Shown: in pieces, positions 9,004 through 17,632 of the stretch | Numbering within the stretch: the stretch's first letter is position 1 | How the letters are laid out: each line of letters opens with the position of its first letter | Source: Paenibacillaceae bacterium ZCTH02-B3 | GTDB taxonomy: Bacteria; Bacillota; Bacilli; Paenibacillales; Paenibacillaceae | Length of the DNA: 64,000 nt | Assembly: GCA_002159065.1 (NCBI GenBank) | Contig: LZRV01000087.1 | Location: forward strand, 1 to 64,000 | Reading direction: 5' to 3' | Translations under genes and position numbers: made by a program | The notes under the pieces: generated by a model | Told to the model about the DNA's origin: nothing | What the model saw: the letters and a program-made list of their open reading frames with translations, nothing else | Database searches by the model: none

Positions 9004-9465
9004 TCAGAACGCGATGGCCAGCCTGGCGAAGGCCACCTTGGCGTAAGGAATCTCATGGCGTTTCCGTCCCACGGACACGGTCATCACATCGCCGTCAAAC
9101 TTTTCCAATACGCCTTCGAATTCCTTGAAACCGTCCACCGGTTCGCAGGTTTTCACATAGACCAGCTTGCCGACGGCTTTTTCCACGTGGGCTCGGGTTT
9201 TCAAGGGCCTCTCCGCTCCGGGGGAGCTGACCTCGAGAAAATACGCCTCGGGAATCGGATCAAGTTCGTCCAGCCTGGCGCTGGCGAACTCGGAAATGGC
9301 CGTGCATTCCTCTACGTCGATCCCGCCCTCCTTGTCGACGAAGATCCGCAAAAAACGGCTGCCGCCTTCCTTGACGTACTCGATGTCGTACAGCTCGAAG
9401 CCGTTTTTCTCCAGATAGGGCAGCAAAAACGACTCCACCACGGATCGGATTTTCGCTTCGTTCAC
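9004..9465 (-). CDS. rimP: Ribosome maturation factor RimP
   Basis: Protein of 153 residues needed for 30S subunit assembly (B. subtilis YlxS). The N-terminal KH-like domain (GFELYDIEYVKEGG, RIFVDKEGGIDVEEC) and C-terminal SH3-like domain are complete. The start is a GTG at 9465 with GGAGG eight bases upstream; the frame stays open further upstream only through the 5' leader. It is the first gene of the nusA-infB operon, about 98 bases downstream of a strong promoter at 9570-9598. Confidence 0.94.
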   Translation of the reverse strand: MNEAKIRSVVESFLLPYLEKNGFELYDIEYVKEGGSRFLRIFVDKEGGIDVEECTAISEFASARLDELDPIPEAYFLEVSSPGAERPLKTRAHVEKAVGKLVYVKTCEPVDGFKEFEGVLEKFDGDVMTVSVGRKRHEIPYAKVAFARLAIAF

Positions 9466-9511
9466 CTGCGCTCCCTCCGGAAATGCATGGGCGCTGCCGC
9501 GACAAAACGTA

Positions 9512-9533
9512 AAGAGTGGGTTTCCCCACTCTT
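9512..9533 (-). promoter_or_regulatory. Stem-loop in the rimP-nusA operon leader
   Basis: AAGAGTGGG and CCCACTCTT form a perfect 9-bp stem with a 4-base GAAA loop in the transcript. It sits between the promoter and the rimP ribosome site. The run after it (TACGTTTTG) is a poor U-tract, so it is only a possible attenuator. The nusA operon leader is a known regulatory point in other bacteria; a role here is inferred. Confidence 0.6.
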
Positions 9534-9569
9534 CGGCAGACGGCAATTTTCAGCATGCTTACCAAATGT

Positions 9570-9598
9570 ACTATACCATATCGAACGGCGGATGACAA
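9570..9598 (-). promoter_or_regulatory. Sigma-A promoter of the rimP-nusA-infB operon
   Basis: On the minus strand TTGTCA is followed after 17 bases by TATAGT. Both hexamers are close to consensus and the spacing is optimal. The transcript would start near 9563 and reach rimP after about 98 bases. Confidence 0.85.
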
Positions 9599-9983
9599 CC
9601 GTTTTTTGCGGGAATTTCGAGGCGGGAAGCGTTCGAGCGCCGAGGGCTCTCCTGACCAAGAAGCGGAAGGTCCGACCAACATTTCCCTGAAGCCGGCATT
9701 TCCCGATCACCAGGGTGCCGTGCCCGCCGGATCCGTCACTTCAGCCCGCCGATTCTTTACGGCCGGCGCACCGGTGGCGGTCCGCCCCCGGGTCGTGGTG
9801 TCCGGTTCGTCCAAGGCGATCGGCGCGTCGCGGCGATCCGCCCCCGGTCCGCGGTTCGGTCAGGGCAACCGGCGTCGTCCCGTCTTTGCCGCAAGGGGGG
9901 CCCGATGAGCGGGGAGCGGAGCACGGGGTCTGCCCCCAACTGTCCTTCGATCCGCACGAACCCGACGGGCAAATCCGAAGATA
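9599..9983. other. Intergenic stretch without a recognised gene
   Basis: This GC-rich stretch between the rimP promoter and the repeat cluster has open frames on both strands but none with a ribosome site, recognisable protein motif or plausible composition. It could be decayed sequence. I see no RNA gene or clear terminator in it. Confidence 0.5.
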
Positions 9984-10161
9984 GACAAAAATGCCTTTAT
10001 TTTTCCATGAAAACGGCCATGCCGGAAAAATAAAGGCACTTTGTGCACTTAAATTGGAAAAAATTGTGCAATTTCGGGGATTCGGTCTGTAAATAATGGC
10101 ACTATTGTCGTTATTTTCCCGAATCGCCCGTGAAAACGCGGAAATAAATGCACTTTTGTCC
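9984..10161. repeat. Cluster of five copies of a short intergenic repeat
   Basis: The consensus is roughly GGAAATAAAGGCACTTTTGTC. Copies lie at 9984-10006 (minus orientation), 10024-10048, 10056-10075 (degenerate), 10089-10110 and 10140-10161 (GGAAATAAATGCACTTTTGTCC). The first two face each other and give a perfect 15-bp inverted repeat. They are AT-rich in a GC-rich setting and lie only between genes. I recall similar elements in Paenibacillus genomes, but this is memory, not a search. Confidence 0.75.
9985..10038 (-). terminator. Possible terminator after polC formed by inverted repeats
   Basis: The 15-bp arms at 9992-10006 and 10024-10038 pair perfectly around a 17-base loop, and on the minus strand they are followed by TTTTTGTC. 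It is 190 bases beyond the polC stop and upstream of the rimP promoter, so it could end the rpsB-polC transcript. The stem is AT-rich, which lowers confidence. Confidence 0.5.
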
Positions 10162-10226
10162 ATATGGTTCCCGGATCAGGAAGGGCGGGTGGCTCCCGGG
10201 AGAGGAAGGACGGAACCGCCCGACCC

Positions 10227-13200
10227 TCAAAACAGCACCAGCTGGTTCGATTCGGGAAGATCCCGGAAACAGCCCATGCCGGACAGAAGCTCCACCACCG
10301 TCTTGCTCGCCTTCGCCCGTTGCTGGAAATCTTCCACGGACACGAACGGCCCTTCCTCCCGCGCCGCCGCTATGGCCCGCGCCGCGCTTTCGCCGATGCC
10401 GGGCACGGCGGCGAAGGGCGGGATGAGCGCGTCCCCGTCGATGATGAACCGGGTCGCGTCCGAACGGTACAGGTCCACCGGCTTGAAGCGGAAGCCCCGC
10501 GCCGTCATCTCCAGCCCCATTTCCAGGATCGGAATCATGTTCTTTTCCTTCGCCGTCGCCTGCGGACCCTTCGCCTCGATCTCCTCCAGGGCGCGCAGAA
10601 TCGCGTCGTACCCCCGGCAGAACAGCTCCACGTCGAAGTCGTCCGCCGCCCGCACCGAGAAATAGGCCGCGTAGAAGGCGATCGGGTGATACAGCTTGTA
10701 GTACGCCGTGCGCACCGCGGAAATGACGTAAGCGGCGGCGTGCGCCTTCGGGAACATGTACTCGATCTTCAGGCACGAATCGATGTACCACTGCGGGACG
10801 CCGCATTTTTTCATTTCCTCGATCCACTCCGGCGTGAGGCCCTTCCCCTTGCGCACGCTCTCGGTGATCTTGAAGGCAAGGGAGGCTTCCATGCCTTTGT
10901 AGATCAGGTACAGCATGATGTCGTCGCGGCAGCCGATCACCGTCTTGATGGTGCAGGTGCCGCTGCGGATGAGCTCCTGCGCGTTGCCCAGCCATACGCC
11001 GGTGCCGTGGGACAGGCCGGAAATCTGCAACAGGTCGGCAAAGGTGGACGGCTTCGTCTCCTCCAGCATCTGGCGCACGAAGCGGGTGCCCATTTCGGGA
11101 ATCCCGTAGGTCGCCACTGGCGTGCGGATCTGCTCCGGCGTGACGCCCAGGGCTTCCACCGAATTGAACAGGCTCATCACCTTGGGATCGTTCATCGGGA
11201 TCGTCGTCGGATCGACGCCCGTGAGATCCTGCAGCATCCGCATCATCGTCGGATCGTCGTGGCCGAGAATGTCCAGCTTGAGCAGGTTGGCGTCGAAGGC
11301 GTGGTAATCGAAATGCGTCGTCTTCCATTCCGAGGTGGTGTCGTCCGCCGGATACTGGACCGGCGTGATGTCTTCCACTTCGATGTAATCCGGCACGACG
11401 ATGATGCCGCCCGGATGCTGGCCGGTGCTGCGCTTGACGCCGGTGCAGCCGGCGGCCAGACGTGCCAGTTCGGCGCCGCGCCACGCCTTGCCGTGGTCTT
11501 CCTGGTACTTCTTGGCAAAGCCGTACGCCGTCTTGTCCGCCACGGTGCTGATGGTGCCGGCGCGGAACACGTTTTTCTCGCCGAACAGCTCCTTCGTGTA
11601 ATTGTGCGCCCTCGCCTGGTACTCGCCGGAGAAGTTGAGGTCGATGTCCGGCACCTTGTCGCCCTGGAAGCCAAGGAACGTTTCAAACGGAATGTCCTGG
11701 CCGTCGCCCTTCATCGTTCGCCCGCATTTCGGGCACGGCTTGTCCGGCAGGTCGAACCCGCTGCGCACGCTGCCGTCAAGGAACCATTCGCTGTGCTTGC
11801 ATTCGGGATTGGGGCACAGGTAATGCGCCGGCAAGGGATTGACCTCGGAGATGCCGAGGAACGTGGCCACGACGGATGAGCCGACGGACCCCCGCGACCC
11901 GACCAGATAACCGTCTTCGTTGGACTTTTTCACCAATCGCTCGGAAATGAGGTAGTTCACGGAAAAACCGTACTTGATGATGGGCGTCAGTTCCTTCTCC
12001 AGGCGTTTCTCCACGACTTCCGGCAGCGGATCGCCGTACAGCTCCCGCGCCCGGGCATAGCATTTCCGCCGGATTTCTTCGTCCGCCCCTTCGATCACCG
12101 GGGTGAACAGCTTGTCCGGGAAAAGCGGGAACGTTTCGAACCGCTCGGCCAGCACGCGGGTGTTGGTCACCACCGTCTCGTAGGCCTTGTCCGGCCCGAG
12201 GAACGCCATCGCCTCCAGCATTTCCTTCGTCGTGCGGAAATGCGCGTCCGGCTTGCGCTGCTCCTTCAGCGGGCTGAAGCCGGTGATGCCGTGGATGGTG
12301 ATGTCACGGAACACCTTGTCTTCCGGATCCAGGTAATGGACGTTGCCGGTGGCGACGACGGGCTTGCCGAGCTTCTCGCCGATGCGGCAGATCTTGCGCA
12401 GGGCTTCCTCGATCTCGGCCCGGCTGTTCACGGTGCCCTTGTCCACCAAATGCAGGTAGAACTCCACCGGCTGGATTTCCAGCACGTCGTAGAACGCCGC
12501 CACTTCCTCGGCTTCTTCTTCCGACTTGTTCAGCACCGCTTCGAAAAGCTCGCCCTTTTCGCAGCCGGACATGACGAGCAGCCCGTCGCGGAGCTCGATC
12601 AGCTTGCTTTTCGGAATGCAGGGCACCTTGTGGAAATATTCCGTGTGGGACAGGGACACCAGCTTGTACAGGTTCTTCTTGCCGGCGGCGTTCAGCGCGT
12701 AGATGCCGCAATGGTACGGGTGCGACGTCCTCCAGGAATCTCCCCGCGCCTCGTTGAGGCGGGAAAGATCCGTAATGCCGCGGGCCATGACGTCCCGGAG
12801 CAGCCCGTTCAGAACGCCGCCCAGGGCGACGGTGTCGTCGATGGCGCGGTGATGCTGCCTGAGGGGTACGCTGTACAGCTCCGCCAGCGTGTTCAGCCGG
12901 TGGTTCTTGAGCCGCGGATGCAGAAACCGCGCCAACTCCAGCGTGTCCAACACCGGATTTTCCGGCTGCGGCAAGCCCAGGAGCCGGCAGTTTTCCCGAA
13001 TGAAGCCGATGTCGAAACGGGCGTTGTGCGCCACCAGCACCGCGTCGCCGACGAAAGCGAGGAAATCCCGAAGCACCGGCTCGATATCGGGCGCGTCCTT
13101 CACCATGTCGTCGGTGATTCCCGTCAGTTGCGAGATGTGGTGCGGGATGGGTTCGTGCGGGTTGACAAAGGTGGAAAAGCGGGCCAGCTCGCGGCCTTCC

Positions 13201-14534
13201 TTCATGCGGGCCGCGGCCAGTTCGATGATCTTGCTGCCCGTCACCGAAAGCCCCGTCGTTTCAATGTCGAACACGACGTACTCGGCGGCCTTGAGATCCT
13301 GTTTGCGCGGTGCCAGCACGATGGGCACGGCGTCGTTCACCAGGTTGGCTTCCAGGCCGTAGATGACCTTGACGCCGTGTTTTTTGGCCGCCTTCGCCGC
13401 TTCCGGATAGGCCTGCACGACGGCGTGGTCGGTCACCGCGACGGCGGGGTGGCCCCATTTCGCCGCCCGCTTGATGTACGCCTCGACGGAAGTGACGGCA
13501 TCCATTGCGCTCATCGTGGTGTGCAGGTGGAACTCGACCCGCTTCTCTTCCGCGTCGTCGACCCGCTCCGGCGCCGCCGTTTCGCGGATGTCGGCGGGCA
13601 TGAGCACCGGTTCCGGCGGGTTGAGATACCGGTCCAATTCCACCCGGCCCCGCAGTTTCAGCCATTTGCCCTCGGCGAGACCGGAGAGCGTCCGGTTTTC
13701 GTCCTTCGTCTTGCCGAAAACTTTCACGAGGATGGAGTCGGTGCGGTCCGTCAGATAAAATTGGTACAGCGTGCTTCCGCTCCGCGTCTCGCGGGCTTCC
13801 AGCCCGAACACTTCGCCCTGCACCGTGACCCGCTTTTCTTCTCCGGTGATGGAGGAAAGCGGCACCGGCTCGTCGGGGATTTCGGCGCCGAGCCGGATCG
13901 GCTGCGGGTCGTCGGCTTCCGCCGCGACGGCTTCTTCCTTCGCCGCGGTCACGATCCGCAGCACCTCTTCCCGCTCTTCTTCCCGGATCCGGGAGGCCAG
14001 TTCTTCATACGCGTCCTGGCCGTTTTCGTCCACGGCCAGGCGAATCCGGCAGACGCAGCCGAACCGCTGCCGGAAAAAGCGAACGGCCAGTTCGTCCACC
14101 GACCTTTTGCGGGCCAGCTGCAGCACCGTTTCATCGGGCAGGTACAGGGTCAGCAGGTCACCGGACGCTTCCGCGCGGGCCTTCGCCAGCCAGCCGTTGA
14201 CGCTGGCGATTTCCCGCTGGGCCCATGCCGCGAAACAAGGCCAATATTCCCGCAGAAGGTCTTCCGCGGCCGCCGCCTCGCCGAAGGTGAAAGCGATTTC
14301 CACGTCGGCCACGGACGCGAGCCGCTCCCGCGCAAGGGCGCAAAACGCCTCGTACACGTCCCGCGGAAGCAGCGTTTCCTTATGTATCGCGATCGTCCAG
14401 CGCCGGCTGGACCGCCGCACGGCAACCCGTTCGATCCGGGCGTCGCCGAAATGCTCCTCCAGCCAATGCGGCGGCGCCTGGATGCGCGAAAGCAGGCTTT
14501 CCAGCGCCTGGCGCGCTTCCCCCAACGCGTCCAT
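10227..14534 (-). CDS. polC: DNA polymerase III alpha subunit, Gram-positive PolC type
   Basis: Replicative polymerase with built-in 3'-5' proofreading, about 1435 residues as expected for PolC. Domains in order: N-terminal region, OB fold (about 230-310), PHP domain (FHLHTTMSAMD, near 337-347) interrupted by a DEDDh exonuclease (FDIETTG near 423-429), then the polymerase core. That core includes a zinc-ribbon-like stretch with paired cysteines (CPNPEC and CPKCGR) and catalytic aspartates in PDIDLNFSG. The second ATG (14534) is preferred because AGAGG lies six bases upstream of it, while the first ATG (14540) abuts that site. It is the last gene of the rpsB-to-polC run. Confidence 0.97.
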   Translation of the reverse strand: MDALGEARQALESLLSRIQAPPHWLEEHFGDARIERVAVRRSSRRWTIAIHKETLLPRDVYEAFCALARERLASVADVEIAFTFGEAAAAEDLLREYWPCFAAWAQREIASVNGWLAKARAEASGDLLTLYLPDETVLQLARKRSVDELAVRFFRQRFGCVCRIRLAVDENGQDAYEELASRIREEEREEVLRIVTAAKEEAVAAEADDPQPIRLGAEIPDEPVPLSSITGEEKRVTVQGEVFGLEARETRSGSTLYQFYLTDRTDSILVKVFGKTKDENRTLSGLAEGKWLKLRGRVELDRYLNPPEPVLMPADIRETAAPERVDDAEEKRVEFHLHTTMSAMDAVTSVEAYIKRAAKWGHPAVAVTDHAVVQAYPEAAKAAKKHGVKVIYGLEANLVNDAVPIVLAPRKQDLKAAEYVVFDIETTGLSVTGSKIIELAAARMKEGRELARFSTFVNPHEPIPHHISQLTGITDDMVKDAPDIEPVLRDFLAFVGDAVLVAHNARFDIGFIRENCRLLGLPQPENPVLDTLELARFLHPRLKNHRLNTLAELYSVPLRQHHRAIDDTVALGGVLNGLLRDVMARGITDLSRLNEARGDSWRTSHPYHCGIYALNAAGKKNLYKLVSLSHTEYFHKVPCIPKSKLIELRDGLLVMSGCEKGELFEAVLNKSEEEAEEVAAFYDVLEIQPVEFYLHLVDKGTVNSRAEIEEALRKICRIGEKLGKPVVATGNVHYLDPEDKVFRDITIHGITGFSPLKEQRKPDAHFRTTKEMLEAMAFLGPDKAYETVVTNTRVLAERFETFPLFPDKLFTPVIEGADEEIRRKCYARARELYGDPLPEVVEKRLEKELTPIIKYGFSVNYLISERLVKKSNEDGYLVGSRGSVGSSVVATFLGISEVNPLPAHYLCPNPECKHSEWFLDGSVRSGFDLPDKPCPKCGRTMKGDGQDIPFETFLGFQGDKVPDIDLNFSGEYQARAHNYTKELFGEKNVFRAGTISTVADKTAYGFAKKYQEDHGKAWRGAELARLAAGCTGVKRSTGQHPGGIIVVPDYIEVEDITPVQYPADDTTSEWKTTHFDYHAFDANLLKLDILGHDDPTMMRMLQDLTGVDPTTIPMNDPKVMSLFNSVEALGVTPEQIRTPVATYGIPEMGTRFVRQMLEETKPSTFADLLQISGLSHGTGVWLGNAQELIRSGTCTIKTVIGCRDDIMLYLIYKGMEASLAFKITESVRKGKGLTPEWIEEMKKCGVPQWYIDSCLKIEYMFPKAHAAAYVISAVRTAYYKLYHPIAFYAAYFSVRAADDFDVELFCRGYDAILRALEEIEAKGPQATAKEKNMIPILEMGLEMTARGFRFKPVDLYRSDATRFIIDGDALIPPFAAVPGIGESAARAIAAAREEGPFVSVEDFQQRAKASKTVVELLSGMGCFRDLPESNQLVLF

Positions 14535-14585
14535 GCCCATCCTCTCCCGTATTCCGCTCCGCTTGTTGCGCTTTTTGCGCCGTTC

Positions 14586-16034
14586 TCAGTACGCCCGGGC
14601 GTACACCACCGTATGCCGGGCGGCTTCGCCGCACACGAGGCAGCGGGATTTGGTCACCGCCGGCTCGAAGGGAATGTTCCGGCTGGTCGCTCCCGTTTCC
14701 TCCTTGACCCGGCTTTCGCACGCCTCCGACCCGCACCAGCCGGCGTACGCGAAGCCGCGGGTTTCTTCGTATTTGGCCTTGAGCTCGTCCAGCGTGTCCA
14801 CGTCAAAGGTATGCTCGTCCATGAAGCGTTTCGCCTTTTCGAACATTTCCCTGCCCACGCGCTCCAGCATCGCCGGCACTTCCTCTGCGACCCGGTCGAG
14901 GGGAACCGGGGTCTTCTCGCCGGTGACGCGGGAAACGAGCACGCACTGGCCGTTTTCCAAGTCCCGCGGACCGATCTCGAGCCGGATTGGAATGCCGCGC
15001 ATTTCATACTCGTTAAACTTCCATCCCGGCGACACGTCGTCCCGGTCGTCCATGCGCACGCGGACGCCGGCCCGTCTCAGTTCGTCCAGCAGCTCGTTCG
15101 CCTTGGCGAGGACGGGTTCCCGGGCTTTCGGCGGCCCGATGGGGATGATCATCACCTGTGTGGGCGCGATCTTTGGCGGCAGGACGAGCCCCCGGTCGTC
15201 CCCGTGCACCATGATGACGGCGCCGATCAACCGCGTGCTGACGCCCCAGGAGGTGGTATGGCAGTAGGTCATCACGTTTTCGCGGTTCAGATATTTGATG
15301 TCGAAGGCGACGGCGAAGTTCGTGCCCAGGTAATGGGACGTGCCCGCCTGCACCGCCCGGCCGTCCTTCATCATCGCCTCGATGGAATAGGTGTCCACGG
15401 CGCCGGCGAACTTCTCGGACGGCGTCTTCTGGCCGGCGATGACCGGCATCATCAGCACGTTCTCGGCGAAGTCGCGGTAAACCTCCAGCATCCGCATCGT
15501 TTCCCGGCGGGCGTCTTCCTCGTCTTCATGGGCCGTGTGCCCTTCCTGCCAGAGGAATTCGCTGGTCCTCAGGAACGGCAGCGTGCGCTTTTCCCAGCGA
15601 ACCACGTTGCACCACTGGTTGATGAGAAGCGGCAGGTCGCGGTACGACTTGATCCAGCGGGCGTACATGTGGCCGATCATCGTTTCCGACGTCGGGCGGA
15701 TCGCCAGCCGCTCCTCCAGCTTCTCGCCGCCGGCTTCCGTCACCCACGGCACTTCGGGGTTGAACCCTTCCACGTGTTCCTTCTCTTTGAGAAGAAAATG
15801 CTCCGGGATGAACAGGGGGAAATAGGCGTTGCGATGGCCGGTCTCCTTGAACCGGCGGTCCAGTTCCCGCTGGATGTTCTCCCACAGCTCGTAGCCGTCC
15901 GGGCGGAACACGATGCAGCCGCGCACCGGCGCGTAATCCATCAGCTCCGCCTTGCGGATGACATCGAGATACCAGCGGGAGAAATCCTCGCTTTGCGGCG
16001 TGATTTCCGTGACGAACTGCTTTTCCTTGGACAT
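14586..16034 (-). CDS. proS: Prolyl-tRNA synthetase, archaeal/eukaryotic type (type 3)
   Basis: Class II synthetase that charges tRNA-Pro, 482 residues. Motif 2 and nearby sequence (RWEKRTLPFLRTSEFLWQEGHTAH) and the C-terminal zinc-type domain (WCGSEACE, SRCLVCGEAA, terminal Tyr) match the short archaeal/eukaryotic-like ProRS. The 564-residue bacterial type with an editing insertion, found at this site in B. subtilis, is not present. The start ATG has GGAGGG ten bases upstream. The gene keeps the usual place between rseP and polC, which suggests in situ replacement of the ancestral form. Confidence 0.95.
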   Translation of the reverse strand: MSKEKQFVTEITPQSEDFSRWYLDVIRKAELMDYAPVRGCIVFRPDGYELWENIQRELDRRFKETGHRNAYFPLFIPEHFLLKEKEHVEGFNPEVPWVTEAGGEKLEERLAIRPTSETMIGHMYARWIKSYRDLPLLINQWCNVVRWEKRTLPFLRTSEFLWQEGHTAHEDEEDARRETMRMLEVYRDFAENVLMMPVIAGQKTPSEKFAGAVDTYSIEAMMKDGRAVQAGTSHYLGTNFAVAFDIKYLNRENVMTYCHTTSWGVSTRLIGAVIMVHGDDRGLVLPPKIAPTQVMIIPIGPPKAREPVLAKANELLDELRRAGVRVRMDDRDDVSPGWKFNEYEMRGIPIRLEIGPRDLENGQCVLVSRVTGEKTPVPLDRVAEEVPAMLERVGREMFEKAKRFMDEHTFDVDTLDELKAKYEETRGFAYAGWCGSEACESRVKEETGATSRNIPFEPAVTKSRCLVCGEAARHTVVYARAY

Positions 16035-16134
16035 GCGGTTTCTTCCCTCCGACAGCGGTGAGTGATGCCGTCCCGGCGGCCGCTCCCCGTCTTCCCGCGC
16101 GGATCGATGCGCGGCGCGCGGGACGGCCCCCGGG

Positions 16135-17415
16135 TTACCGGCGGACGAGGCCGAGAATGTCGTTGTAGGTGACGACGAGCATCAGCAGCATGAGCATGGC
16201 GAATCCGATGAGGTGGACCATGCTTTCGCGGTTCGGATTGACCGGCCGGCCCCGCAGGGCTTCAAAGCCCAGGAACAAGAGGCGGCTGCCATCCAGCGCG
16301 GGGATGGGCAACAGGTTGAAAATGCCCAGGTACAGGCTGAGCACGGCGGTCCAGGCGACCAGCCGGTCGAGTCCCTGGCTCGCAACCTCGTAGGTGACCT
16401 GGGTCGTCTTGACCGGCCCGCCGATGTCGTCCAGCCGGAAATTGCCGGTGACCAGCTGGCGGAACCCCTGGAAGATCAGATCGGTCCACTGGACCATCTG
16501 CATCCCCGCGTAGCGGACCGTTTCGCCCGCGGTGGCCGCGCGCATCTCCGGCATCGGGTAGAAGCCGACCTTGCCGGTGTCGGGGTCCGGCGTCACGGTC
16601 ACGGTCATTTCCCGGCCGTCCCGCACAATGACCCACGTCATCGGCCGGCCGGCGGAAGCGCCGATGGCTTCGACAAGGGCTTCGATGTCTCCGCCCACCG
16701 GCTTGCCGTCAATGGCCTTGATCCAGTCCCCTTCCCGCAGGCCGGCTTTCTCCGCCGGGGACGGCTGCCCGTCTTCCCGCGCGGAGATGCCGCCGATGAA
16801 CACCTTGTCCGAGTTCGCGTCGGGCACGCCGGTCATCTGCAGCACGACCCCGAACAAAACGAAAGCGAGGGCGAAGTTCATGAGAGGACCGGCGAAAATG
16901 GCCATGGCCCGCTTGCCCACCGGCTTGTGCAGAAACTGCCGGTCGAGGGGGGCGATCTGCGTCTCCTCGCCCCGGTGGACGACCATCGCCTTCGGATGCA
17001 CGGCAAGCCGGACCGACGCTCCGTATTCGTCCGCAAGCTCGATGAAGAGATCCTTCTCCAGATCAACCGCCCGCACTTCTCCCCGCCTGAGGCCTGCTTG
17101 CTCCTCCGGTTTGTCCAGCACGATGCGTTTGACGAATCCGTTCTCCTCTTCCACTGCCACGACGTAGCCCCTCTGCACGAGGGACATCTCGGGATCTTCC
17201 CCGGCCATGCGGGCGAATCCGCCAAATGGCAAAAGGCGCAGGGTGAAACGCGTTTCCCCCCGCTTGAAGGAAAGCAGCTTCGGCCCGAAACCGATGGCGA
17301 ATTCCCGGACGAGAATGCCGGCGCGCCTGGCAAAAAAATAGTGGCCGAATTCGTGGATGGAGACGATGACGAAAAACACCAGAACGGTGAGAATGGCAAG
17401 CTGCAGCGTTTGCAT
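16135..17415 (-). CDS. rseP: Site-2 intramembrane zinc metalloprotease RseP/RasP
   Basis: Membrane protease of about 426 residues that cuts transmembrane anti-sigma factors and remnant signal peptides. The zinc motif HEFGH sits in the first membrane helix (about residues 22-26); one PDZ domain lies in the middle (SPAEKAGLREGDWI) and the third zinc ligand motif NLLPIPALDG near the C terminus. The ATG at 17415 is preferred over GTG 17421 because GGGGG lies eight bases upstream of it. It follows dxr after a 217-base gap that holds a possible promoter, and precedes proS. Confidence 0.95.
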   Translation of the reverse strand: MQTLQLAILTVLVFFVIVSIHEFGHYFFARRAGILVREFAIGFGPKLLSFKRGETRFTLRLLPFGGFARMAGEDPEMSLVQRGYVVAVEEENGFVKRIVLDKPEEQAGLRRGEVRAVDLEKDLFIELADEYGASVRLAVHPKAMVVHRGEETQIAPLDRQFLHKPVGKRAMAIFAGPLMNFALAFVLFGVVLQMTGVPDANSDKVFIGGISAREDGQPSPAEKAGLREGDWIKAIDGKPVGGDIEALVEAIGASAGRPMTWVIVRDGREMTVTVTPDPDTGKVGFYPMPEMRAATAGETVRYAGMQMVQWTDLIFQGFRQLVTGNFRLDDIGGPVKTTQVTYEVASQGLDRLVAWTAVLSLYLGIFNLLPIPALDGSRLLFLGFEALRGRPVNPNRESMVHLIGFAMLMLLMLVVTYNDILGLVRR

Positions 17416-17453
17416 GCGCACGACCCCCGTTGCCGCCTCGCGGCTGTCCTTAG

Positions 17454-17481
17454 ATTATCATTATTCGCTCCGCCGTTACAA
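17454..17481 (-). promoter_or_regulatory. Possible sigma-A promoter upstream of rseP
   Basis: TTGTAA and GATAAT are separated by 16 bases on the minus strand, in a short AT-rich island about 40 bases before rseP. The spacing is slightly short. It could give rseP-proS-polC an extra start besides readthrough from dxr. Confidence 0.45.
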
Positions 17482-17632
17482 GAGAATACGGCTGCGGAGG
17501 CCGTCAGGTTGCGCGCCGGCGCGGGGTTCCGGTTCGCGGCGCCCGGATGGGGCCGGACCGGGTTCAAGGGAAGCGGTTCCCGGGGCCGGTCGGAGGAGCC
17601 CGCCTCACGGACTCCGGTCCCCGTCGCCCGGT

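Noticed and set aside
9741-10163. A 140-codon minus-strand frame starting MDKSAFISAF
   Set aside because: Its first half is just the translation of the intergenic repeats, and its second half has no coding character. It has no ribosome site.
12240-16061. A 1273-codon open frame on the plus strand opposite polC and proS
   Set aside because: Both opposite genes are clear and complete; the frame crosses their boundary, has no recognisable domain and reflects third-position GC bias.
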